Positions 52,845 through 61,153 of a stretch of 64,000 nucleotides of DNA are shown one piece after another. Numbering within the stretch: position 1 is the stretch's first letter; each line of letters begins with the position of its first letter. The position numbers and the translations under genes are program-made. Source of the stretch: WTJH01 sp049889695 (GTDB lineage: Bacteria > Bacteroidota > Bacteroidia > Flavobacteriales > Flavobacteriaceae); assembly GCA_049889695.1 (NCBI GenBank), contig JBMHCX010000018.1:124001-188000 (forward strand), written 5' to 3'. The notes under the pieces were generated by a model. The model saw only the letters and a program-made list of their open reading frames with translations, searched no databases and was not told the DNA's origin.

Positions 52845-53544
52845 AGACAAAGCGCCTTATCAAATTCTTTTTGAAGACAATCACCTACTGGTCATCAATA
52901 AAGCATGTGGTGTCCTTGTGCAAGGCGATAAGACTGGCGATTTAAGTCTAGTCGATTTACTAAAAACCTATATCAAACAAACCTATCATAAACCCGGAAA
53001 CGTTTATTTGGGGGTTGTTCACCGATTAGATCGCCCCACCAGCGGAGTGGTGGTTTTTGCGAAAACATCTAAAGCATTAAGCCGATTAAACGAAGATTTC
53101 AAGCAAAGAAGAGTCGCAAAAACTTATCATTGCCTGGTCAGCGGAAAACCGGTTCCTTCGCAAGGGCATTTACACCACTGGTTAGTACGTAAGCCACAGC
53201 ACAATAAGTCCTATGCACATGTTAAACCAGTCCCCCAAGCAAAAGAAGCCAAACTCCGCTACTCTACCTACTACTGCTGGGATCATTACAGTTGTTTAGA
53301 AATTGCATTAGAAACAGGCCGCCACCATCAGATCAGAAGTCAGCTGAGCAAGATTGGACACCCAATCAAGGGGGATCTCAAATACGGAGCGAAACGCTCC
53401 AACCCTGATGGAGGTATCGATCTACACGCTAGAAAACTGGTTGTTTCACATCCTACACTAAAAAAAGAAATGCAATTTATTGCCCCATACCCTAAAGGTT
53501 CTCTATGGGATGACGTTGCTTCCGTATCGTCTGTTGGGCCTTGA
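52825..53544 (+). CDS. RluA-family pseudouridine synthase
   Basis: 239 residues without an S4 domain. The catalytic Asp69 is in the HRLDRPTSG motif and the second family motif GRHHQIR is present. The RNA target (23S, 16S or tRNA) cannot be assigned. Overlaps panB by 20 bases at the start and the convergent 520-residue gene by 53 bases at the end. Confidence 0.9.
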   Translation: MKKNSIKDKAPYQILFEDNHLLVINKACGVLVQGDKTGDLSLVDLLKTYIKQTYHKPGNVYLGVVHRLDRPTSGVVVFAKTSKALSRLNEDFKQRRVAKTYHCLVSGKPVPSQGHLHHWLVRKPQHNKSYAHVKPVPQAKEAKLRYSTYYCWDHYSCLEIALETGRHHQIRSQLSKIGHPIKGDLKYGAKRSNPDGGIDLHARKLVVSHPTLKKEMQFIAPYPKGSLWDDVASVSSVGP

Positions 53545-55054
53545 TTCGAATAATTTCGTGTACTGGACGATTTTGTAGTTTACTTTCCAACCAAGACAAT
53601 ATGTCTAAATACAAAAAGGCTCGACGTTCATAAGGGTCATTTTCGTAGACCTGAAGTTCGTCATACAATCGCTGAAAGGCTCCTTTGAGTTCGTGCGGAT
53701 AAATATCGCCCAATGATCGTAAAAAGCGGATCATTGCTTTCTGCACCTCGTACATTTCATCCATTTTAATCAGAAACTTATAAGTGTCCCGTAAAAGGGA
53801 CTCGATATGGTAATCGAAACCTGCCTCGTAGTGGGCAAATAGATTTAATACCCGCGAGAAGCAAAGTAAATCTTCTCTCATTTTTAAAGAACGGTTGTGA
53901 ATGATTTTTTTGAGGAAAAAAATACATTTCTCATAGTTCATTAATCCAAAATACAAACATGCAGCTTTGTAATAAAGCATCATAATATGATGCGGATCGA
54001 TCAGGTTGCTGTATGTGTCAATCCCTTTGAGAACCTCAGGAATCAGCTCTTCTGCTTTTTCAAAATCCCCCAATAAAAACAAATAGTTGATCTTGTTGTT
54101 TAAGCGGTACAAAAACAGTAGTGAGGAGAGATTTATATTTTTATCGAAATCGTTCTTTGCAGCGTTTTTCTCTAGCGTTTTTAAGACTTTTTCGAACCGT
54201 CCAGGGTGCTTTAACAAGGTCAATGATTCCATCAAGTAATTATTTCCCTTGAGATAAAATACAGGATGGACTGCTATCATGTCTGGATTTTTATGGAACA
54301 ATTCAACCCATTTGGTCGCATATTTATAGCTCGACAAAAAATCTTGTGTTAAAAAACTATACCAAACATGGGCTTTAAAATACCACAACTGTTCCCGAAA
54401 GCCCAGTTCTTCGAATTGCATTGCAGGAAGGTTTTTGTAGAAAAACTCCGTTACTCGTCGGTATTCTTCATCATTCTTGGTGTAGCCTGTTTTGATAAGC
54501 TTTTCGTACAATTGTAGGGATAAGTTGGACAGTTGACTGGCAACCTGGTTTTGTTGGTGAAGTTCATCGGCATTCGAGACTAATTGTTGGGTCCGATTAC
54601 TTAAACTTCGGGTGATATACTGCGACTCGATTACCTTTTCGAGTTCTACAATCTCATAGGCAATCAGTTTTTCGTCGTATCGTAAAGCAAGACTTTTTGC
54701 CCTTTCCAAAAGCTTTAAACTTTGGGTGTATAATCCTTTGTTGTAGAGTATGGTAGCAAAATCCAATTGCTCTCGTAATTGAAGTCGAATCCCTTTGTGA
54801 ACAGGGTTGGTTCTCAAGCTGGTTAAAATTTGCTTGTATAAGTGTGCTTTAAGGTTGGAAAGCTGTTGTTTGGTAACGATTTTTTTTTGCAGAATCTGAT
54901 CTTCGTCATAGCGGTCCATCTTCTCTAAAACACCAAAAAGATTGATGAATTTAGCATTTTCATTTGCCCCTAATCGCCCTATATAAAGCTTAAATTGTCG
55001 CTTTTCAGATTTCGACAGGGATTTGATCAGCACAAAAAGGTTGTCCTTAACCAT
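53492..55054 (-). CDS. Conserved helical-repeat protein, unknown function
   Basis: 520 residues, basic, no signal peptide or membrane span. The start MVKDNLFVLIKSLSKSEKRQFKLYIGR is distinctive; the rest is helical with TPR-like spacing (ILYNKGLYTQSLKLLERAKSLA, LLGDFEKAEELIPEVL). I recognise it only as a Bacteroidota-conserved long helical protein. It may be a scaffold; no catalytic residues stand out. Divergent from the leucine operon. Confidence 0.75.
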   Translation of the reverse strand: MVKDNLFVLIKSLSKSEKRQFKLYIGRLGANENAKFINLFGVLEKMDRYDEDQILQKKIVTKQQLSNLKAHLYKQILTSLRTNPVHKGIRLQLREQLDFATILYNKGLYTQSLKLLERAKSLALRYDEKLIAYEIVELEKVIESQYITRSLSNRTQQLVSNADELHQQNQVASQLSNLSLQLYEKLIKTGYTKNDEEYRRVTEFFYKNLPAMQFEELGFREQLWYFKAHVWYSFLTQDFLSSYKYATKWVELFHKNPDMIAVHPVFYLKGNNYLMESLTLLKHPGRFEKVLKTLEKNAAKNDFDKNINLSSLLFLYRLNNKINYLFLLGDFEKAEELIPEVLKGIDTYSNLIDPHHIMMLYYKAACLYFGLMNYEKCIFFLKKIIHNRSLKMREDLLCFSRVLNLFAHYEAGFDYHIESLLRDTYKFLIKMDEMYEVQKAMIRFLRSLGDIYPHELKGAFQRLYDELQVYENDPYERRAFLYLDILSWLESKLQNRPVHEIIRIKAQQTIRKQRHPIENL

Positions 55055-55199
55055 TTTTTGTTATAGTATTATTTATATATTAAGCTACTGTAAATGAATA
55101 TTTTGAACTTTAAATTGATCAGAAGAACATTGTAATTAAACGCCTGTCAAAAAGTTCATTTTTCAGCACTGCTATTATTTTTAACTTTTAATTATTTGC

Positions 55200-56351
55200 A
55201 TGTCAGATTACATTCAGATTTTCGATACTACTTTGCGCGACGGAGAACAAGTGCCCGGGTGCAAGCTCGATGCCCAATCTAAACTCGAAATTGCAGAACA
55301 ACTCGACTACTTAGGCGTCGATGTGTTAGAGGCGGGTTTTCCGATTTCAAGTCCTGGCGATTTCGAGTCTGTAAAATCTATCGCTAAGTTAATGAAAAAT
55401 GCGCGTGTTTGCGGATTAACACGTGCGGTACAAAAAGATATTGACGTCGCAGCAGAAGCCTTGCAGCCGGCGAAGCTCGCTCGTATCCACACGGGAATTG
55501 GTACTTCTGATTCTCATATCAAATATAAATTCAATACCACACGGGAGAAAGTCATCGAAAGAGCGGTGGCCGCAGTTAAGCACGCCAAGTCATATGTAGA
55601 AGATGTTGAGTTTTATGCAGAAGACGCTGGGCGAACCGACAATGAATTTTTAGCACGGGTCTGTGAAGCCGTCATTAAAGCAGGAGCTACAGTTCTGAAT
55701 ATTCCTGACACAACAGGCTACTGTTTACCTGAACAATACGGAGCGAAAATCAAATATCTCAAAGAAAACGTTACGGGTATCGACAAAGCCATACTCTCTT
55801 GTCATTGTCATAACGATTTAGGTTTGGCAACAGCCAATTCAATTGCTGGTGTCCTCAATGGGGCTCGACAAATTGAGTGTACCATTAACGGTATAGGCGA
55901 AAGAGCAGGAAATACCTCCTTAGAAGAAGTAGTGATGATCTTAAGACAGCACAAACAGCTTCAGCTCGACACACACATCAAATCGCAACAACTCTACGGA
56001 ATCAGTCAACTGGTTTCGGACCGCATGGGGATGATGGTTCAGCCCAACAAAGCCATAGTGGGAGCGAACGCATTTGCCCATAGCTCTGGGATACACCAAG
56101 ACGGGGTGATCAAAAACCGCGAAACATACGAAATTATTGACCCTGCGGAAGTAGGTGTAACCGAGTCTGCGATCGTATTAACCGCTCGCAGTGGTAGAGC
56201 TGCCCTCGCCTACCGTTCCAAAAAGATCGGAGTAGAACTCGATAAAAAACAACTCGACAAGGTCTATCAAGAATTTTTAAAAGTAGCTGATCGCCAAAAG
56301 GAAGTGTCAGACAAAGACCTTCCTGGTATCATTGAAGCTGCAAATCTATAA
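55200..56351 (+). CDS. leuA: 2-Isopropylmalate synthase, short form without allosteric domain
   Basis: Condenses acetyl-CoA with 2-oxoisovalerate. 383 residues: catalytic TIM barrel with FDTTLRDGEQVPGCKLD (about 8-24) and the metal site CHCHNDLGLATANS, then the first linker subdomain (SGIHQDGVIKNRETYEIIDP). It ends where the C-terminal leucine-binding domain would begin, so it may not be feedback inhibited. First gene of leuA-leuC-leuD-leuA2-leuB. Confidence 0.9.
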   Translation: MSDYIQIFDTTLRDGEQVPGCKLDAQSKLEIAEQLDYLGVDVLEAGFPISSPGDFESVKSIAKLMKNARVCGLTRAVQKDIDVAAEALQPAKLARIHTGIGTSDSHIKYKFNTTREKVIERAVAAVKHAKSYVEDVEFYAEDAGRTDNEFLARVCEAVIKAGATVLNIPDTTGYCLPEQYGAKIKYLKENVTGIDKAILSCHCHNDLGLATANSIAGVLNGARQIECTINGIGERAGNTSLEEVVMILRQHKQLQLDTHIKSQQLYGISQLVSDRMGMMVQPNKAIVGANAFAHSSGIHQDGVIKNRETYEIIDPAEVGVTESAIVLTARSGRAALAYRSKKIGVELDKKQLDKVYQEFLKVADRQKEVSDKDLPGIIEAANL

Positions 56352-56379
56352 GCTAAACCACAGCGAAATTTAAACATAC

Positions 56380-57780
56380 ATGAAAAAAACGCTATTTGAC
56401 AAAGTTTGGGATTCCCATGTCGTAAGACAAATTGAAGGTGGACCAGATGTCTTGTTTATCGACCGTCATATGATTCATGAGGTGACGAGTCCAGTAGCCT
56501 TTTTAGGGTTAAAAAACAGAGGGATCAAAGTGCTGCATCCCGAGAAAACGTTTGCTACTGCAGATCACAACACTCCTACCCTCAACCAACATTTACCAGT
56601 TGAAGACCCGCTCTCTGCCAAGCAATTAAAGGCTTTAGAGGAAAATGCGCAAGAGCACGGTATTTCCTATTGGGGCTTAGGGCACGAAAAAAATGGTATT
56701 GTTCATGTGGTGGGGCCAGAATATGGGATTACCCTCCCTGGAGTAACGATGGTTTGTGGAGATTCCCACACTTCAACCCACGGAGCCTTCGGTGCCATCG
56801 CTTTTGGAATTGGAACTTCAGAAGTGGAAATGGTTTTGGCCTCTCAATGTATCATGCAACCCAAGCCCAAAAAGATGCAGATATTGGTCAATGGCCAGCT
56901 CGGCGCAGGGGTTAGCCCTAAGGATGTTGCTTTATATATCATTTCTCAGCTCACCACTTCAGGGGCTACGGGATATTTTGTAGAGTATGCCGGAGAGGTA
57001 TTCGAACAAATGAGTATGGAAGGGAGAATGACAGTCTGTAATCTCAGTATAGAAATGGGTGCCCGTGGAGGGATGATTGCTCCCGATCAGAAAACCTACG
57101 ACTACATACAGGGGAGAGAATTTACTCCTCAAGGAGAAGCCTGGAACAAAGCTATGGCTTACTGGGAAACACTTTACACCGATGAAGGTGCTGAATTCGA
57201 CAAAGAAATTGTGATCGACGGATCCACGATCGAGCCCATGATCACCTATGGTACAAACCCTGGAATGGGGACGGGTATTACCCATCAAATTCCTAGTTCC
57301 GACGCACAGCCAGGTGCTGCTGCTACCTATGAAAAATCTTTGGACTACATGGGTTATCAGCAGGGTGATGCCATGATCGGAAAATCAATCGACTTTGTTT
57401 TTCTCGGCAGTTGTACCAACGGACGTATCGAAGATTTTAGAGCATTTGCCTCTATTGTAGAAGGGCATAAAAAAGCAGAACATGTAACCGCTTGGTTAGT
57501 GCCCGGATCCCACAAGGTTGTTGAAGCCATTAAAGAAGAAGGTATTCTAGATGTGCTAGAAAACGCTGGTTTTAGTTTACGAGAACCTGGTTGCTCGGCT
57601 TGCCTAGCGATGAATGATGATAAAATTCCAGCTGGAAAATACGCCGTTAGTACGTCTAATCGAAATTTTGAGGGTCGACAAGGACCTGGTTCCAGGACAC
57701 TACTGGCAAGTCCATTGGTGGCAGCAGCAGCTGCTATAACCGGGAAAGTAACAGACCCAAGAACACTACTAAAAAGTTAA
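56380..57780 (+). CDS. leuC: 3-Isopropylmalate dehydratase large subunit
   Basis: 466 residues of the aconitase family. The [4Fe-4S] ligand cysteines are in GSCTNGRIEDF and PGCSACLAMNDD. GDSHTSTHGAFGA is the conserved substrate region. Twenty-eight bases after leuA and five before leuD. Confidence 0.96.
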   Translation: MKKTLFDKVWDSHVVRQIEGGPDVLFIDRHMIHEVTSPVAFLGLKNRGIKVLHPEKTFATADHNTPTLNQHLPVEDPLSAKQLKALEENAQEHGISYWGLGHEKNGIVHVVGPEYGITLPGVTMVCGDSHTSTHGAFGAIAFGIGTSEVEMVLASQCIMQPKPKKMQILVNGQLGAGVSPKDVALYIISQLTTSGATGYFVEYAGEVFEQMSMEGRMTVCNLSIEMGARGGMIAPDQKTYDYIQGREFTPQGEAWNKAMAYWETLYTDEGAEFDKEIVIDGSTIEPMITYGTNPGMGTGITHQIPSSDAQPGAAATYEKSLDYMGYQQGDAMIGKSIDFVFLGSCTNGRIEDFRAFASIVEGHKKAEHVTAWLVPGSHKVVEAIKEEGILDVLENAGFSLREPGCSACLAMNDDKIPAGKYAVSTSNRNFEGRQGPGSRTLLASPLVAAAAAITGKVTDPRTLLKS

Positions 57781-57785
57781 TCCTC

Positions 57786-58382
57786 ATGGCATACGATAAA
57801 TTTAACATCCTGACTTCTTCGGCCGTACCACTACCGATTGAAAATGTTGATACCGACCAAATAATACCTGCTCGCTTTCTCAAAGCTACTGAGCGTAAAG
57901 GATTTGGCGATAATCTCTTCAGAGATTGGCGCTACGATCAGGATGGCAATCCCAAAAACGATTTTGTACTGAACAATGAAGCCTACTCAGGAAAAATTCT
58001 GGTCGGAGGTAAAAACTTTGGCTCTGGGTCTTCTCGCGAACACGCGGCATGGGCCGTGTACGACTACGGTTTTCGATGTGTAGTGTCCAGTTTTTTCGCT
58101 GATATCTTCCGCAATAATTGTTTGAATATTGGCGTATTACCCGTACAAGTAAGTCCAGCGTTTTTAGCGGATATCTTTGAAGAGATTGAAAAAGACGCCC
58201 AAACCCAATTGGTGGTCGATCTACCACAACAATCGATCCGTCTCGAATCGACCGGAAGATCTGAAACTTTTGACATCAATTCTTACAAAAAGGAAAACCT
58301 TTTGAACGGATACGACGATATCGACTACTTGCTCAATATCAAGGACTCTATCCAAGAATTTGCTCAAAATATCCCTTTATAA
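57786..58382 (+). CDS. leuD: 3-Isopropylmalate dehydratase small subunit
   Basis: 198 residues with GKNFGSGSSREHAAWA, the swivel-domain active-site loop, and VDTDQIIPARFLK near the start. Partner of LeuC. Confidence 0.96.
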   Translation: MAYDKFNILTSSAVPLPIENVDTDQIIPARFLKATERKGFGDNLFRDWRYDQDGNPKNDFVLNNEAYSGKILVGGKNFGSGSSREHAAWAVYDYGFRCVVSSFFADIFRNNCLNIGVLPVQVSPAFLADIFEEIEKDAQTQLVVDLPQQSIRLESTGRSETFDINSYKKENLLNGYDDIDYLLNIKDSIQEFAQNIPL

Positions 58383-58391
58383 TTTAATAAG

Positions 58392-59912
58392 ATGAGTCAA
58401 CAATGGGTTGAAATCATGGATACCACCCTCAGAGATGGGGAACAGACATCTGGGGTTTCTTTTTCAACATCTGAAAAACTCACCTTAGCGCAGCTTCTCT
58501 TGGAAGAACTGCAGGTCGATCGTATAGAAGTGGCCTCTGCAAGAGTCTCCGATGGAGAGCTCGCCTCTGTCCAAGCCATCACGGAATGGGGGATGGCTAC
58601 CGATAAGATCGACCAAATTGAAATCCTTACCTTTTTGGATGAGGGAAGTTCCCTGACTTGGATGGAAAAAGCAGGGGCACGTGTCCAAAATATACTTACT
58701 AAAGGATCCCTCAATCATTTAAAGCATCAACTGAAACAAACCCCAGAAATACACTTTAAAAGGCTTGAAAACTGCCTTCGAGAAGCCGATAGTTTGGGGA
58801 TTCAATCGAATATATATTTAGAAGACTGGAGTAATGGGATGCGACATTCCTCGGCCTATGTCTGGGATTACTTGGCTTTTTTAAATGAACAAAAATTTAA
58901 ACGCCTTTTACTACCAGACACCTTGGGGATCTTAACCCCTGCAGAGACTTTTGATTATATTTCAAGTATTCGTGAAAAATACCCTGCCATGCATATCGAT
59001 TTTCACGGACATAACGACTATGACATCGGAGTGGCCAATACGATGGAAGCCATCCGGGCCAATGTGAGCGGTATTCACCTAACCGTGAACGGTATGGGAG
59101 AAAGAGCTGGAAATGTTCCATTAGCCAGTATTGTTGCCGTCATCAATGACTTTTTCCCGGACAAAAAAATCAATATTAGAGAAGAAAATCTATATCGCGT
59201 GAGTCAGTTAGTCGCTACCTTTAGTGGTTTTCGTATTCCCGTGAATAAACCAGTAGTGGGTGAAAATGTATTTACTCAAACAGCTGGCATCCATGCCGAC
59301 GGAGATAATAAACACAACTTATATTACAACGATCTGCTACCTGAAAGGTTTGGTCGAAAACGTAAATATGCCTTAGGAAAAACATCCGGCAAGGCAAATA
59401 TTCAAAAAAACCTTCAGGAACTAGGCCTACAACTCAATGAGGAAAATCTGAAAAAAGTTACACAACGCATCATTGAGCTAGGCGATAAAAAAGAACAAGT
59501 CACGGCAGAAGACTTACCCTTTATCATATCAGATGTTCTCAACACCAAACAAGAGGCAAAAGTCAACATAAAATCTTTTGTTCTGACCCATGCCAAAGGG
59601 ATGCAACCCAGCACCAACCTAAGGGTAGAAATTGAAGGAAAGTCATACGAAGCAATTGCTTCCGGCGATGGGCAGTACGATGCATTTATCAAAGCATTGA
59701 ATACGATTTATTCCAGTATTGGGAAACCCTTACCTCAACTGACGGATTACGCCGTACATATCCCTCCCAATAGCCATTCTGATGCCTTGTGCGAAACTAC
59801 TATCCGTTGGCGACTCCATGACAAAGAATTTACTACACGTGGACTAGATTCCGACCAGACAGTATCGGCCATAAAAGCCACGGAAAAAATGTTAAATATC
59901 ATATCTCAATAA
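58392..59912 (+). CDS. Second 2-isopropylmalate/citramalate synthase homologue with regulatory domain
   Basis: 506 residues. The catalytic barrel has DTTLRDGEQTSGVSF and FHGHNDYDIGVANT; unlike the first leuA it carries a C-terminal regulatory domain (about 375-506, VKSFVLTHAKG-like VNIKSFVLTHAKGMQPS). Candidates are a leucine-regulated isopropylmalate synthase, or citramalate synthase (CimA) for threonine-independent isoleucine. Sequence alone does not settle it. Between leuD and leuB with gaps of 9 and 2 bases. Confidence 0.85.
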   Translation: MSQQWVEIMDTTLRDGEQTSGVSFSTSEKLTLAQLLLEELQVDRIEVASARVSDGELASVQAITEWGMATDKIDQIEILTFLDEGSSLTWMEKAGARVQNILTKGSLNHLKHQLKQTPEIHFKRLENCLREADSLGIQSNIYLEDWSNGMRHSSAYVWDYLAFLNEQKFKRLLLPDTLGILTPAETFDYISSIREKYPAMHIDFHGHNDYDIGVANTMEAIRANVSGIHLTVNGMGERAGNVPLASIVAVINDFFPDKKINIREENLYRVSQLVATFSGFRIPVNKPVVGENVFTQTAGIHADGDNKHNLYYNDLLPERFGRKRKYALGKTSGKANIQKNLQELGLQLNEENLKKVTQRIIELGDKKEQVTAEDLPFIISDVLNTKQEAKVNIKSFVLTHAKGMQPSTNLRVEIEGKSYEAIASGDGQYDAFIKALNTIYSSIGKPLPQLTDYAVHIPPNSHSDALCETTIRWRLHDKEFTTRGLDSDQTVSAIKATEKMLNIISQ

Positions 59913-59914
59913 AC

Positions 59915-60982
59915 ATGCAACTTAAAATTGCTCTTTTAGCCGGAGACGGAATTGGCCCAGAAGTGATTGATCAGGCCGTGAAAGTATCAGATGCCATCGC
60001 ACAAAAGTTTAATCATCAGATCGATTGGGCTACTGCTCTAACAGGGGCAGCTGCCATTGATGCCGTTGGAGACCCCTATCCTGAAGAAACACATCGTATT
60101 TGTGAAAATGCGGATGCTGTTTTATTTGGAGCCATCGGCGATCCAAAATACGACAATGATCCCAGTGCGACTGTTCGCCCAGAGCAGGGACTGTTGCGTA
60201 TGAGACAGATGTTGGGACTATTCGCTAATGTACGCCCGACCTTTACCTTTCCTGCGTTGATTGATAAATCTCCGCTAAAACAAGAACGTATAGAAGGAAC
60301 TAATTTGGTTTTCTTACGCGAACTCACAGGAGGAATCTACTTTGGCGAACGTGGTCGAAAAGACAATGGAAATACAGCTTTCGATACTTGTACGTATACC
60401 CGAGCGGAAATAGAGCGTTTAGCATGCAAAGGATTCGAACTAGCGCAAACCAGAACTAAGAAATTATGTTGTGTGGATAAAGCCAACGTACTGGAAAGTT
60501 CTCGCCTGTGGCGCGAAACGGTACAAGCCCTGGAAAGCGAATATCCGGATGTTCAGGTGAGCTACGAATTTGTAGATGCCGTAGCTATGCGTCTAGTACA
60601 ATGGCCCAATAGTTACGACGTCTTAATTACCGAAAACTTATTCGGAGATATACTCACCGACGAAGCTTCTGTTATTTCCGGATCCATGGGACTAATGCCC
60701 TCTGCTTCTTTGGGAGTGAAAACCTCATTATTTGAACCTATCCATGGTTCTTTCCCTCAGGCAGCAGGAAAAAACATCGCTAATCCTCTAGCAACTGTGC
60801 TCTCAGCAGCTATGATGTTTGAAATGACTTTCGACCTAAAGGAGGAAGCCGCATTGATCCGAAAAGTTGTCGATCAGTCATTAGCCGACGGAGTGGTAAC
60901 GGAAGACCTTACTCAAGATGGGCAAAAAGCCTCCTCTACCTCCGAAGTTGGAGACTACTTGGTGCAATTAATTCAAGGATAA
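59915..60982 (+). CDS. leuB: 3-Isopropylmalate dehydrogenase
   Basis: 355 residues. ALLAGDGIGPEVIDQ start, substrate motif LLRMRQMLGLFANVRP, DKANVLESSRLWRE and ITENLFGDILTDEAS identify LeuB over isocitrate or tartrate dehydrogenase. Last gene of the leucine operon. Confidence 0.96.
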   Translation: MQLKIALLAGDGIGPEVIDQAVKVSDAIAQKFNHQIDWATALTGAAAIDAVGDPYPEETHRICENADAVLFGAIGDPKYDNDPSATVRPEQGLLRMRQMLGLFANVRPTFTFPALIDKSPLKQERIEGTNLVFLRELTGGIYFGERGRKDNGNTAFDTCTYTRAEIERLACKGFELAQTRTKKLCCVDKANVLESSRLWRETVQALESEYPDVQVSYEFVDAVAMRLVQWPNSYDVLITENLFGDILTDEASVISGSMGLMPSASLGVKTSLFEPIHGSFPQAAGKNIANPLATVLSAAMMFEMTFDLKEEAALIRKVVDQSLADGVVTEDLTQDGQKASSTSEVGDYLVQLIQG

Positions 60983-60999
60983 TATATTTTATAGGTTGT

Positions 61000-61023
61000 T
61001 GTAGCGGGATCTCTCCCGCTACA
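61000..61023. repeat. Perfect hairpin/palindrome between leuB and gapN
   Basis: TGTAGCGGGA TCTC TCCCGCTACA: a 10-base perfect stem with a four-base loop, GC-rich against its surroundings, between two convergent genes. No T run follows on either strand, so it is not a standard intrinsic terminator; a REP-like repeat or a 3'-end stabilising hairpin is possible. The rest of the 171-base gap shows nothing clear. Confidence 0.6.
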
Positions 61024-61153
61024 CAATCTCGTTTAGCTCCGAAAAGTTTTGAATAGACTTGTCCAGTATTAGTAGCGTCATTTACAATTCCTAAAGTTAC
61101 TCAAAAAGAGTAATCGCGTTCGGTTTGAGCTAGCTGACTCATTTGTTGTAAAT

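Noticed and set aside
61097..61113. Inverted repeat TTACTC-N5-GAGTAA near the perfect hairpin
   Set aside because: Short arms, no T run, expected by chance; not reported as a terminator.
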